From positions 23,594 through 87,593 of the forward strand of contig CAJUKU010000010.1 of the NCBI GenBank assembly GCA_910587425.1: DNA of 64,000 nt, in the 5' to 3' direction. This document shows positions 50,951 through 60,096 of this stretch, piece after piece. The stretch's first letter is position 1. Every line of letters begins with the position of its first letter. Position numbers and translations under genes: made by a program. The notes beneath the pieces are model-generated. The model had not been told where the DNA came from and ran no database searches. It worked only from the letters and a program-made list of their open reading frames with translations. Source of the DNA: an uncultured Muribaculaceae bacterium. Lineage in GTDB: Bacteria; Bacteroidota; Bacteroidia; Bacteroidales; Muribaculaceae.

Positions 50951-52243
50951 ATGATACTTGTCAAATGCGCGGCAGCATTGTGTCTTTCAGGCGCAATGCT
51001 TGCCGCAGGTGCATCCTGTTCGGGTGGCGGGAGTGTCAATCATGGTACCGGACGCATAGATGTGGTTGCGGCTCTTGCTGATGCCGATGAGGAGATAACA
51101 CTGTCGATGCTCGGCTCAAAAATACGGTTTGTGCCGCTTGAGACTACTGACAGTTCACTCGTCGGGGCGAACTGGGATGTGCGACCGCTTCCCGGTGGAA
51201 AACTTGTGGTGACCAATACGTTGCCGATGATTTCCAGCGGTGTGAGTGATTGCTCTGTCATGGTGTTCGACCTTGCCGACGGGCGTTTCCTGAATACCGT
51301 GGCTCAGGCGGGACAAGGACCTGGCGACTATAAATATCCGATGTTTAAGGTAGATACCGACGGGCAGCGGCTTTATTTTCCGGCAGGTTCGGGAGCCGGT
51401 GTGGTGTGCTACGGTGTCGATGGCTCGTATAAAGGCACTGTCTGTAGAGACGTTAGATTAACCACGTCGCTTGCTATCCGTGCATGTGAGGATTCGGTGG
51501 CTTATATGCTGTCGTACGACTCAATGTCTGACTCTCGCCAGGCGTCGATCGTGCGCTACGGTATGGATGGTGCGCTGATAGATTCAATGACTGTTTTCGC
51601 CAGGCAATCAAAGGTGCCCTATGAGCTAAGTTTCGAGCCCGATATGAGGGCGTATTCACTGAATACAGTGCTTAACAAACAGCGAGGGACAGTGCTTGAT
51701 ATCGCCACCGGTGACCGGGATTATGTCATTCCCACAAGTTCTGTATGGCTGGAGGATGGCGATGCTTATTATTATGAGGCGTTCAGCGACACGATATTCC
51801 GCGTCACGCCGGAGGGTGCTGTGGCGGATCTCATAATCGATATGGGTGAGCATTCACTCCCCGTCTGTCGGCTGAACGAGCTTCCGTTCTCTTCGGATCA
51901 CTGGATTGTCACCGACGTGAAACCGTGCGGTGACCGCATCCTGTTCGGCTTTACCCAGGGCTGGCTCCGCGATGACTCGCATAAGGAGTATGCCGGAATA
52001 TACAACCGCCGCACAGGCGAGCTTCACTTGGCTCCGATGAGAAAGGATGGTTTCCGCGATGACCTCAGCGGGTTCATGCCGCTCAGCAATCTTAAGCCTG
52101 CGCCCGACGGTTCGTTGGTCGGAGTCCTGACTATGGATGAGATCGCGGAGTTTCTGGAGAAGAATCCGGATGTCGAGGCTCCGGAATGGTACGGGGCGCT
52201 TGATCCGGATGCGAATCCGGTTGCAGTTATAATCACTCCCTGA
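50951..52243 (+). CDS. 6-bladed beta-propeller lipoprotein
   Basis: A 430-residue lipoprotein with lipobox GASC (Cys23) followed by SGGGSVNHG. The region IRFVPLETTDSSLVG and the repeated blades with AQAGQGPGDYKYP and the ending RTGELHLAPMRKDGF match the 6-bladed propeller lipoproteins common in Bacteroidales surface loci. Partner unknown. It is 22 bp behind the phosphatase gene and probably shares its transcript; the terminator at 52294-52328 closes the unit. Confidence 0.83.
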   Translation: MILVKCAAALCLSGAMLAAGASCSGGGSVNHGTGRIDVVAALADADEEITLSMLGSKIRFVPLETTDSSLVGANWDVRPLPGGKLVVTNTLPMISSGVSDCSVMVFDLADGRFLNTVAQAGQGPGDYKYPMFKVDTDGQRLYFPAGSGAGVVCYGVDGSYKGTVCRDVRLTTSLAIRACEDSVAYMLSYDSMSDSRQASIVRYGMDGALIDSMTVFARQSKVPYELSFEPDMRAYSLNTVLNKQRGTVLDIATGDRDYVIPTSSVWLEDGDAYYYEAFSDTIFRVTPEGAVADLIIDMGEHSLPVCRLNELPFSSDHWIVTDVKPCGDRILFGFTQGWLRDDSHKEYAGIYNRRTGELHLAPMRKDGFRDDLSGFMPLSNLKPAPDGSLVGVLTMDEIAEFLEKNPDVEAPEWYGALDPDANPVAVIITP

Positions 52244-52293
52244 TGATTATCATTTTTACCTCCTGAGTGGCGACTCTGAAAACAAGACCATAA

Positions 52294-52328
52294 AAAAATC
52301 CCCGCGGCTGAGTGTCGCGGGGATTTTT
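52294..52328. terminator. Bidirectional terminator between the propeller gene and frdB
   Basis: AAAAATCCCCGCG (52294-52306) pairs perfectly over 13 bp with CGCGGGGATTTTT (52316-52328), loop 9 nt. A-run and T-run on opposite sides make it work both ways. Confidence 0.88.
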
Positions 52329-52348
52329 GTATGGATGTCGCGTGAGGT

Positions 52349-53104
52349 TTACTCAGCGCACTTTGCCTTGATGAACTCGCGGTTGAGACGGGCGATGTTG
52401 CTCAGGGGCACATTCTTGGGGCACTCGGCTGCGCAGGCACCGGTGTTGGTGCAGTTGCCGAATCCGAGTTCGTCCATCTTGCGAACCATTGCGCGTGCAC
52501 GGCGCTTGCGTTCCACCTGACCCTGGGGGAGCAGTGCGAACTGGCTTACCTTAGCTGATACGAAGAGCATTGCCGAGCCGTTCTTGCAGGCTGCCACACA
52601 TGCTCCGCAGCCGATGCAGGTAGCGGAGTCCATAGCCACGTCGGCAACCTCCTTTGAGATGGGAGTTGCGTTTGCGTCGGGAGCGCCGCCGCAGTTGAAC
52701 GACACGTAGCCGCCTGCCTGCTGGATCTTGTCGAACGCGTTGCGGTCAACCATGAGGTCGCGCACCACGGGGAATGCAGCCGAGCGCCAGGGCTCGATTG
52801 TGATGGTGTCGCCATCGTTGAACTTACGCATGTGGAGCTGGCAGGTGGTGATGCCCTGCACGGGTCCGTGGGGATGTCCGTTGATGTAGAGTGAGCACAT
52901 TCCGCAGATACCCTCGCGGCAGTCGCTGTCGAACACCACAGGTTCCTCACCCTGCTCCACGAGCTTCTGGTTGAGCATGTCGAGCATCTCGAGGAAGCTG
53001 CTGCCGGTGGAGACGTTGTCGAGATGGTAGTTTACGAAACTTCCTTTTTCCTTGGGACCACGCTGGCGCCAGATCTTGAGGTTTACGCTTATAGTATTTT
53101 CCAT
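52349..53104 (-). CDS. frdB: Fumarate reductase/succinate dehydrogenase iron-sulfur subunit
   Basis: A 251-residue electron-transfer subunit carrying three clusters. The [2Fe-2S] ligands lie in DCREGICGMCSLYING, and the [4Fe-4S] and [3Fe-4S] ligands in CIGCGACVAACKNGS and CTNTGACAAECPKN. It passes electrons from the membrane subunit to the flavoprotein. In fermenting Bacteroidales this complex reduces fumarate to succinate. It is the last of three genes, 23 bp behind frdA. Confidence 0.96.
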   Translation of the reverse strand: MENTISVNLKIWRQRGPKEKGSFVNYHLDNVSTGSSFLEMLDMLNQKLVEQGEEPVVFDSDCREGICGMCSLYINGHPHGPVQGITTCQLHMRKFNDGDTITIEPWRSAAFPVVRDLMVDRNAFDKIQQAGGYVSFNCGGAPDANATPISKEVADVAMDSATCIGCGACVAACKNGSAMLFVSAKVSQFALLPQGQVERKRRARAMVRKMDELGFGNCTNTGACAAECPKNVPLSNIARLNREFIKAKCAE

Positions 53105-53127
53105 TTGTGAGTTTCGGTTAAAGAGTT

Positions 53128-55155
53128 TTACGACTTGTAGTTACGTGTCTGCACCTGTATAGCCTCGTATTTGAGGGGCTCCTTGAGCAGGATGGGCTTC
53201 TCGTTGTCGCCGGTGTATTTCCAGCAGCTGACGTACATGTAGTGCTCGTCGTCGCGCTTAGCCTCGCCGTCGGCAGTCTGGTACTCCTCGCGGAAGTGTG
53301 CGCCGCAAGATTCGTTGCGGTGGAGTGCGTCGATAGCCATCATCTTAGCCATCACGAGGAAGTCCTCGAGACGGAGTGCCTTCTCGAGCTCGGTGTTGAG
53401 ATCGTCGGCACGACCCACGATGCGGAGGTCGTTGTAGAACTCTTTGCGCACATCCTCAAGCTCGTCGATAGCCTTGACGAGGCTCTGGAGTGTGCGTCCC
53501 ATGCCTACGAGGTTCCACATCACGTGTCCGAGACGCTTGTGGATCTCGTCGGGGCTCTTCGTGCCCTTGATAGCCATGAGGCGGGCGATGCGGTCACGCA
53601 CGCCTTTCTCAGCTTCGTCGAACTCCTTGGTGTCGGTAGTGAAGTGGGGCACCTTGATCTGATCGCTCAGATAGTTCTGCATGGTGTAGGGGAGTACGAA
53701 GTAACCGTCGGCAAGACCCTGCATGAGCGCTGATGCTCCGAGGCGGTTCGCGCCGTGGTCGGAGAAGTTGCACTCGCCGATTGCGAAGAGACCCTTGATC
53801 GATGTCTGGAGCTCGTAGTCGACCCAGATTCCGCCCATGGTGTAGTGTGATGCGGGGAATATCATCATCGGTGTCTCGTAGGGGTTGTCGTCGGAGATCA
53901 TCTGATACATGTCGAAGAGGTTGCCGTAGCGGTCGCGTACCACATCGGCGCCAAGACGCTGTATGGCGTACTTGAAGTCGAGATATACGGCATTGCCTGT
54001 ACCTACGCCGTAGCCTGCGTCGCAACGTTCCTTGGCTGCGCGGCTGGCGATGTCGCGGGGGCAGAGGTTACCGAAGGCGGGATAGCGGCGCTCCAGATAG
54101 AAGTCGCGGTCCTCGTCGGGTATGTCGGTGGGTTTCTTCTTGCCTGCGCGGATAGCCTCGGCGTCCTCTTTCTTCTTGGGCACCCAGATGCGGCCGTCGT
54201 TACGGAGCGATTCGCTCATGAGGGTGAGCTTCGACTGATCCTCGCCGTGCACGGGAATGCAGGTGGGGTGGATCTGTGTGAAAGCGAGGTTCGAGAGGTA
54301 TGCTCCCTTCTTGAATGCCTGGATAGCGGCGGAGCCGTTGCAGCCCATGGCGTTTGTGGAGAGGAAGAATGTGCGTCCGTAGCCGCCGGTTGCGAGCACG
54401 ACAGCGTGGGCTGCGTAGCGCTCGATCTCACCTGTGATGAGGTTGCGGACGATGATGCCGCGTGCGCGTCCGTCGATGATCACGACGTCGAGCATCTCGC
54501 GACGGTTGAATGACTTCACCTGTCCCTTCTCGATCTGACGGTTGAGCGAAGCGTAAGCACCGAGGAGGAGCTGCTGTCCGGTCTGACCCTTTGCGTAGAA
54601 TGTACGGCTCACCTGTGCGCCGCCGAATGAACGGTTGGCGAGGAGACCGCCGTATTCACGTGCGAAAGGCACACCCTGCTGCACGCACTGGTCGATGATG
54701 TTGTTCGATACCTCTGCGAGGCGGTATACGTTAGCCTCGCGTGAGCGGAAGTCGCCACCCTTCACGGTGTCGTAGAAAAGGCGGTAAACGGAGTCACCGT
54801 CGTTCTGGTAATCCTTCGCAGCGTTGATACCACCCTGTGCGGCGATCGAGTGAGCGCGGCGGGGTGAGTCCTGGATGCAGAAGTTGAGCACGTTGAATCC
54901 GAGCTCGGCGAGTGTGGATGCCGCCGATGCTCCGGCGAGACCTGTGCCTACCACAATCACGTCGAGGTTGCGCTTGTTGGCGGGATTGACGAGTTTCTGG
55001 TGTGCCTTGTAGTTTGTCCACTTTTCAGCGAGCGGTCCTTCGGGCACCTTTGAGTCAATCTGATATTGGGGAAGCTTGGAGGATTCTATGTCGGCATAGT
55101 CCTTCATGATGGGGGTAGAGTCGATCATACCCTCTACGCTTTTTAAATCTGCCAT
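53128..55155 (-). CDS. frdA: Fumarate reductase/succinate dehydrogenase flavoprotein subunit
   Basis: A 675-residue catalytic subunit with covalent FAD. The dinucleotide fold is VVGTGLAGASAASTLAELGF, and the FAD-linked His is in AHSIAAQGGINAAKDY. The active-site region HPTCIPVHGEDQSKLTLMSE and the helical capping and C-terminal domains are present. It lies 14 bp behind frdC and 23 bp ahead of frdB in the order C-A-B. Confidence 0.97.
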   Translation of the reverse strand: MADLKSVEGMIDSTPIMKDYADIESSKLPQYQIDSKVPEGPLAEKWTNYKAHQKLVNPANKRNLDVIVVGTGLAGASAASTLAELGFNVLNFCIQDSPRRAHSIAAQGGINAAKDYQNDGDSVYRLFYDTVKGGDFRSREANVYRLAEVSNNIIDQCVQQGVPFAREYGGLLANRSFGGAQVSRTFYAKGQTGQQLLLGAYASLNRQIEKGQVKSFNRREMLDVVIIDGRARGIIVRNLITGEIERYAAHAVVLATGGYGRTFFLSTNAMGCNGSAAIQAFKKGAYLSNLAFTQIHPTCIPVHGEDQSKLTLMSESLRNDGRIWVPKKKEDAEAIRAGKKKPTDIPDEDRDFYLERRYPAFGNLCPRDIASRAAKERCDAGYGVGTGNAVYLDFKYAIQRLGADVVRDRYGNLFDMYQMISDDNPYETPMMIFPASHYTMGGIWVDYELQTSIKGLFAIGECNFSDHGANRLGASALMQGLADGYFVLPYTMQNYLSDQIKVPHFTTDTKEFDEAEKGVRDRIARLMAIKGTKSPDEIHKRLGHVMWNLVGMGRTLQSLVKAIDELEDVRKEFYNDLRIVGRADDLNTELEKALRLEDFLVMAKMMAIDALHRNESCGAHFREEYQTADGEAKRDDEHYMYVSCWKYTGDNEKPILLKEPLKYEAIQVQTRNYKS

Positions 55156-55169
55156 ATCTGTGATTGTGT

Positions 55170-56000
55170 TTAGTCGTTTTCGTTAATTATTACAGCTGTT
55201 TCGCACTGTGGGTCGGTGCAGGGAGCTACTGTGCAGTCGTTCTGACCGAGCTGGGGCGCTACCTGTGCAGCATATTCTGTCTGCTGGAGGTAGTTGTCAT
55301 AGGCGGTATTGAAGTCAGTGCTGTTGGCACGCACGGTGAATACAATAGCCTGTGCGATGAAGAGACCTACAACGATCGTGGTCCACCAGCAGCCGATGCA
55401 TTTGAGGCGGCGCATCCATACGTCGTTGTCCCATCCGCAGCTCTGGAACATTGACCAGAAGCCGTGGTTCATGTGGAACCAGAGAGCCACGAAACCGATG
55501 ATGTAGACGATGGGTGTCCAGATCTGTGAGAATGCGATGTGGAGGAAGAGTGTTCCTGCTGCCGGGGGCACTTCCACACCATTGTGGACGGCGTCGCAGT
55601 GAATGATCTCGGCGAGCTGCATCTTAGCCCAGAACTGGATGAGGTGTACAACCAGGAAAGCCACGACTACGAGACCGAGCACGAGCATGTTCTGGCTTGA
55701 CCATTCCACCTGCTTGGGCTTGGAGGTCACGGCATAGCGGTCGTTGCCGCGAGCCTTGCGGTTCTGAAGGGTGAGCCATACCGCATAGCAGATGTGGATC
55801 ACGACCAGCAGACCGAGACCCATCGATGCGATGAGGGCATACCAGTTGGCACCGAGGAATGCGCAGATGAGATCGTACGCCGCAGGCCAGAATATTGCCA
55901 CAGCATTCATCAGCACGTGAAACGTGACGAATAGGACGAGGCAGGCTCCGGTGATTGACATCACGAGCTTGCGTCCTATGGATGAGTTAGTTAACCACAT
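55170..56000 (-). CDS. frdC: Fumarate reductase/succinate dehydrogenase cytochrome b subunit
   Basis: A 276-residue membrane anchor that oxidises menaquinol and holds haem b. The open frame runs to 56123, but the ATG at 56000 begins MWLTNSSIGRKLVMSITGAC, the usual start. Five membrane segments can be seen (GACLVLFVTFHVLMNAVAIF; LGLLVVIHICYAVWLTLQ; LVVVAFLVVHLIQF; IVYIIGFVALWFHMNHGF; TIVVGLFIAQAIVFT), with conserved His residues in FHVLMNA, VIHICYA and FHMNH. The C-terminal 45 residues form an unusual soluble tail with CTVAPCTDPQCETA. Confidence 0.94.
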   Translation of the reverse strand: MWLTNSSIGRKLVMSITGACLVLFVTFHVLMNAVAIFWPAAYDLICAFLGANWYALIASMGLGLLVVIHICYAVWLTLQNRKARGNDRYAVTSKPKQVEWSSQNMLVLGLVVVAFLVVHLIQFWAKMQLAEIIHCDAVHNGVEVPPAAGTLFLHIAFSQIWTPIVYIIGFVALWFHMNHGFWSMFQSCGWDNDVWMRRLKCIGCWWTTIVVGLFIAQAIVFTVRANSTDFNTAYDNYLQQTEYAAQVAPQLGQNDCTVAPCTDPQCETAVIINEND

Positions 56001-56120
56001 AGTGATACTGTAATTTGATGTTTGTTTATTTGGATTTCTATCGTATCGGTAACAATAGCCACCAACGGGCGGCGCACCGCGTTCGTTGCTGTCGGCTCCG
56101 GAGCGGTGTGGTTCTTCCGG

Positions 56121-56152
56121 CAAAATTAATCTAAATTAACTGACAAAGCAAA
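56121..56152 (-). promoter_or_regulatory. Promoter of the frdCAB operon
   Basis: On the minus strand TTTG (56149-56152) and TAATTTTG (56121-56128) with exactly 20 bp between. The leader to the frdC ATG is about 115 nt, long enough for control, but no known riboswitch was recognised. Confidence 0.75.
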
Positions 56153-56300
56153 AAAAATCGGATAAATAATTTGCATCGTCAGGCAGTGTAGGCTGCGGTG
56201 CGCGCAGGTTGATGAGAGGGCGGGCGTGTGCGGCTGTATTAAAGTAAATTAATAAGCATAAAAATTATACAATCAGCCGCCGACGGATTATGATTTTGAT

Positions 56301-56308
56301 TAATTTTG
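56301..56308 (+). promoter_or_regulatory. -7 box of the second GH20 gene
   Basis: TAATTTTG facing away from frdC. No TTTG at the right distance, so a weaker promoter is implied. The leader would be about 85 nt. Confidence 0.45.
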
Positions 56309-56399
56309 TGTCAATTTGGGGTAAGGATGTGCCGTCATGCCATTATGCCCGGACCAATCGAAAATAATTTCACAACCAAACGATACCAAAAAACTAATC

Positions 56400-58601
56400 A
56401 TGCGACGTTTATTGACGCTTCTGACCGCATTTCTGCTTCTTGCCGTTGTCACAGCCCATGGACAACGTACGGCGATAGTGCCGCAACCTGTCAGCCTGAC
56501 AGAGAAACCCGGCGAATTCACGCTTACGCAGCGTACGACTATCAGTGCTCCGGCTGATCTTGCCCGTTATGCGGAGTATCTCCGTGACCGTATCGATGCC
56601 GCAACCGGATGGCAGCTTGCGGTAAGCAAGAGCAATGCCAAAGCGGATATCCGCCTGTCGGTGGATTCAGCCAAGGTTGGACGTGCCGAAGGGTACACGC
56701 TCGATGTCACTCCCACGACGGTTACCATCACCGGTGCCGATGCGGGCGGACTCTATTATGGCATACAGACGCTGCTTCAGCTTTTCCCGGAGCAGATATA
56801 TGCCGACGCTCCGCAGCGCGGCGTGAAGTGGACGGCTCCCTGCGTGAGCATCTTCGACGCTCCGGAGCGTCCGTGGCGCGGCATGATGCTCGATGTGGCG
56901 CGCTATTTCCACGATGTGGACTATGTGAAGCATTTCATCGACATGATGGCGATGTACAAACTGAACAAGCTGCAGTTCCATCTAATCGACGATTCAGGCT
57001 GGCGCCTGGAGTCAAAGCGCTATCCGCGCCTCACCGAGGTTGGTGCATACGCAGGTCCGGAGCACAACAAGCTCGGTGGCTTCTACACTCAGGATGATAT
57101 CCGTGAGATTCTTGACTATGCGAGCCTGCGCAATGTCGAGGTTATTCCGGAGATCGAGTTCCCGGCGCACATACTGTCGGCTGTTGTGGCATATCCCTGG
57201 CTGTCGTGCACCGGATTGCAGCATGAGCTGCCACGGCAGCACTTCATAAGCCGCGATCTGATCTGCGTCGGTAAGGACTCGTCGATAAAGTTCCTCACTG
57301 ATATCCTTGAGGAGACTATGGAGCTGTTCCCCTCGAAATATATTAACATAGGTGGCGACGAGGCTGTCTACTCCCGTTGGGAGGAGTGTGCCGACTGTCA
57401 GGCTCTCATGAAGCGTGAGGGGCTGAGCAAGGTCTCTGAGCTGCAGGGGTGGCTGACTGATTCCGTAGCACGCATGATGGCGCGTCATGACCGCACCGTC
57501 ATCGGGTGGGAGGAGATAATTACCCGCGGCGATGTGAGCACACCGGTTGTAGCCCTGATCTGGCACAATGTTGATGATTCGACCCTGGTTGCTCCCGGCG
57601 GACACAAGGCTATACTGACTCCCGCCACACACATGTATCTCGATTTCCCCGAATCATCCACTCCCGGCGAGATAAAGGCTGCCGGGTGGATGCCCCCGAT
57701 CTCGCTTGAGCGCGCTTACTCTATGCCGGTGAACGATTATTCCGACTCATCTTCGGTGATCGGTGTAATGGGCTGCCTCTGGAGCGACCAGTTCATACAC
57801 GGCACCGTGCTGCAGGAGCTGCCGCATCTCAACGAGAACCGTTCGGAGAAATATATCGACTACCTCACATTCCCACGTCTGCTCGCTGTTTCAGAAGTTG
57901 CCTGGGGACGTGAGAAGGATCGTGATTACGCCGATTTCGTATCGCGTGTGGGTCAGCATTATGCACGCATTAACCGTAAGGGTGCCGGATATCGTGTGCC
58001 GGAGCCGGTGGTTACATCGATAGATACGCTTGCCGACGGACGTCTTGCATTCACGCTCGCGCCCTCCGTACCCGGTTCGCAGATCCGTTATACAACCGAC
58101 GGCACGTATCCTACGGTGCACTCGGCGCTCTACGACGGCAAACCGGTCATCGCCGACTCGCGCACTGACTTCCACGCCATAACGGTTGTGAATCCGAAGC
58201 AGGTGTCGCTGCCGGTATATTATGCTCCCGACTATTCCGCGTATGAGAAATATGGCAAGCTCACCGCTGAGTGGGCGCCGCTGCAGGTACAGCCCAAGCA
58301 GGCGCCGTGGCGCATCGACGCTACCGGTAAGATCTCCGGCAACGGGACCTATGAAATAGCATTTGTTCCTCTGAAAGGTGCTTCTCCGCTGCAACTCGGC
58401 GATCTGCGCCTGATGAAGCGCGACGAGCAGCTCGATCTTGCCTCCGGCAAGCACACGCTGAAAGCGGGCGACGCTCCGGCAGTATATACTGTCAAGGTTG
58501 ATTCGTTTGAGGCGGGCACACCGTTCACGGTGGTGGTTGACCAGTATGGTCCGTCGGGCAACGACAGCCACGGTCTGATATTCATCCGCCGTCTTCCCTG
58601 A
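56400..58601 (+). CDS. GH20 beta-N-acetylhexosaminidase, second copy
   Basis: A 733-residue exported GH20 enzyme with signal peptide MRRLLTLLTAFLLLAVVTAH. The start is the ATG at 56400; upstream codons from 56337 precede any signal peptide. A GH20b domain (about 20-145) is followed by the TIM barrel from ERPWRGMMLDVARYFHD. The catalytic Asp-Glu is in INIGGDEAVYSRW (Asn stands where many relatives have His). After the barrel comes a CHB_HEX_C-like domain (about 535-600) and a C-terminal beta-sandwich (PWRIDATGKISGNGTYEIAF). It is only distantly similar to the enzyme at 42837-44846, so the two are not a recent duplication. Confidence 0.93.
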   Translation: MRRLLTLLTAFLLLAVVTAHGQRTAIVPQPVSLTEKPGEFTLTQRTTISAPADLARYAEYLRDRIDAATGWQLAVSKSNAKADIRLSVDSAKVGRAEGYTLDVTPTTVTITGADAGGLYYGIQTLLQLFPEQIYADAPQRGVKWTAPCVSIFDAPERPWRGMMLDVARYFHDVDYVKHFIDMMAMYKLNKLQFHLIDDSGWRLESKRYPRLTEVGAYAGPEHNKLGGFYTQDDIREILDYASLRNVEVIPEIEFPAHILSAVVAYPWLSCTGLQHELPRQHFISRDLICVGKDSSIKFLTDILEETMELFPSKYINIGGDEAVYSRWEECADCQALMKREGLSKVSELQGWLTDSVARMMARHDRTVIGWEEIITRGDVSTPVVALIWHNVDDSTLVAPGGHKAILTPATHMYLDFPESSTPGEIKAAGWMPPISLERAYSMPVNDYSDSSSVIGVMGCLWSDQFIHGTVLQELPHLNENRSEKYIDYLTFPRLLAVSEVAWGREKDRDYADFVSRVGQHYARINRKGAGYRVPEPVVTSIDTLADGRLAFTLAPSVPGSQIRYTTDGTYPTVHSALYDGKPVIADSRTDFHAITVVNPKQVSLPVYYAPDYSAYEKYGKLTAEWAPLQVQPKQAPWRIDATGKISGNGTYEIAFVPLKGASPLQLGDLRLMKRDEQLDLASGKHTLKAGDAPAVYTVKVDSFEAGTPFTVVVDQYGPSGNDSHGLIFIRRLP

Positions 58602-58624
58602 TAAGACTTCCCCTAAAAACTAAC

Positions 58625-58662
58625 CGCTGCGCGCCGTATCCGATGCGATACGGCGCGCAGCG
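58625..58662 (+). terminator. Terminator of the second GH20 gene
   Basis: A 16-bp perfect stem (58625-58640 with 58647-58662) and a 6-nt loop, followed by CGTTTCTG. It also marks the boundary of the AT-richer island downstream. The following 240 bp hold no gene and no clear promoter. Confidence 0.78.
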
Positions 58663-58905
58663 CGTTTCTGAGGAGTCTGTATGTTCTTCAAGATGCAATA
58701 GACTGAAGTGATAAAAATTGTCAACGAGTGTAAATCGCGATTAACTATTGTTATATTGTAATGTGCATATATTCAGCGTGGTATTAATGCACGTGGTCGC
58801 AGAAGGTAAGAAAAATGTTGTGAAAAGAAGTTTGTTTTGCATTCGTTAACAATTGGTTAAAATCGTTCTTCGTATTAGTAAAGCATAACCCTTTACAAAA
58901 AGAAG

Positions 58906-59286
58906 ATGAAATTAGCCATTGTAGGTACCCGTAATCCGGGAGTGAGTTATGCTGAGTGGGAAGAGCTTCTTCTCTCTAAGGTAAGTAAAGAGGAAGTGAC
59001 ATTAGTGGTTTCCGGCGGAGCTAAAGGTATTGACTTCTTTGCGAAACGCTTTGCCGCCCGTTATCACATTCCGTTGATGGAGTTCCTTCCCGACTACGCC
59101 AAATTTGGCAGATACGCTACCCTCAGACGCAATACTCAAATCGTCCGTGAGGCAAATACAATCGTAGCCTTTCCATCTCCCGATTCCCGTGGCACCTTTC
59201 ATACAATCAACGAAGCAAAACGCTTCGGCAAAAAACTCATTGTCATAAATATTCCAGGCAAAGCAGATGACTCAATTTCTGCTTAA
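58906..59286 (+). CDS. DUF2493/SLOG-family protein
   Basis: A 126-residue Rossmann-like protein. The N-terminus MKLAIVGTRNPGVSYAEWEE, then VVSGGAKGIDFFAKRFA, and DYAKFGRYATLRRNTQIV match DUF2493/YspA, a SLOG-superfamily group thought to bind nucleotides or nucleotide-derived ligands. SLOG proteins are often found beside effector genes in defence and conflict loci; that link is inference here. Its last 20 bp overlap a small ORF. It is the first gene of the AT-richer region. Confidence 0.8.
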   Translation: MKLAIVGTRNPGVSYAEWEELLLSKVSKEEVTLVVSGGAKGIDFFAKRFAARYHIPLMEFLPDYAKFGRYATLRRNTQIVREANTIVAFPSPDSRGTFHTINEAKRFGKKLIVINIPGKADDSISA

Positions 59287-59395
59287 AGGGAAAATGGTTG
59301 TCAGAGGGTTCGAAGCCTTAATACTGAGGATTAATGAACAGGAATGTCTGACTGGCGAGGAAAAAACAATTCAAGCTACAGTAAACTATGAATGA
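59267..59395 (+). CDS. Small coupled ORF (42 residues), hypothetical
   Basis: An ATG at 59267 inside the end of the DUF2493 gene opens a 42-codon frame ending in TGA at 59393-59395. Its end overlaps the start of the next gene by 8 bp (ATGAATGA). The peptide MTQFLLKGKMVVRGFEALIL continues with RINEQECLTGEEKTIQATVN. Fitting so precisely between two genes suggests it is real and translationally coupled. No homologue is recognised. Confidence 0.5.
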   Translation: MTQFLLKGKMVVRGFEALILRINEQECLTGEEKTIQATVNYE

Positions 59396-60086
59396 AGAAA
59401 ATACTGAACAGAGATACGTTGACGTTGCGACCTGCAACCTAAAGGAAACATCGATCTTCCCCATATCTGACTTCAAAATACAGATTCGGAGCGATGATGC
59501 AGACATCATGTGTTTTCACGTTGTCTCCATTCAGGATGGTTATGATGTTTGTCTTTATATCCATAGCGGCAAATTGATTAATGTCCTGAATTATGGAAAC
59601 AGAAGTCATCACGACAGATTTGATGATGTCGTAGCCAAAGCCAAAAGATGGCTAAAATCCAAACCAACGCATCCCAAGCTGATCGGCTGGGAATCGAATC
59701 GTGAGCATCTTGAAGATGTTTGGGAGATGGAACACGCAGATGAGTACTTTATCATTGGCAACCTATATGTAAATCCATTGCTGGCAGGAAATATAGGGAC
59801 AAATCACACCGGTGTCGATGCAACCGTATGGTTTACGTTCAAGCAGCGCGGGATGCCTCCATCGATATTCATTAATCTAAACAAGAATAAATTGGATCCA
59901 TGTCGCATTGCTGTTTCATTCAAGGACTATCCCAAAATCATTGCTCCGCAAGGTGCGAAGCTCCCACCGGCTCTATGGTGGCAAGTGCTGAAATGGATTA
60001 AACTGAATAAGGAGGCATTGCTTAAATATTGGAATGGCGAGATTGGCACTATGGGGTTCTTTGAAGCCATGAAGAAAATAACATAA
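59388..60086 (+). CDS. Hypothetical protein, 232 residues
   Basis: Not recognised with confidence. The first half is a beta-rich domain (DVATCNLKETSIFPISDFKI; YDVCLYIHSGKLINVLNYG) followed by RSHHDRFDDVVAKAKRWL. The second half ends in helices QVLKWIKLNKEALLKYWNGE, a pattern seen in small phage- or toxin-related proteins of the DUF4160 type, but this is a loose resemblance. No membrane segment or signal peptide. It starts 8 bp before the small ORF ends, so it shares that transcript. Confidence 0.7.
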   Translation: MNEENTEQRYVDVATCNLKETSIFPISDFKIQIRSDDADIMCFHVVSIQDGYDVCLYIHSGKLINVLNYGNRSHHDRFDDVVAKAKRWLKSKPTHPKLIGWESNREHLEDVWEMEHADEYFIIGNLYVNPLLAGNIGTNHTGVDATVWFTFKQRGMPPSIFINLNKNKLDPCRIAVSFKDYPKIIAPQGAKLPPALWWQVLKWIKLNKEALLKYWNGEIGTMGFFEAMKKIT

Positions 60087-60096
60087 GCTCCCAGAT

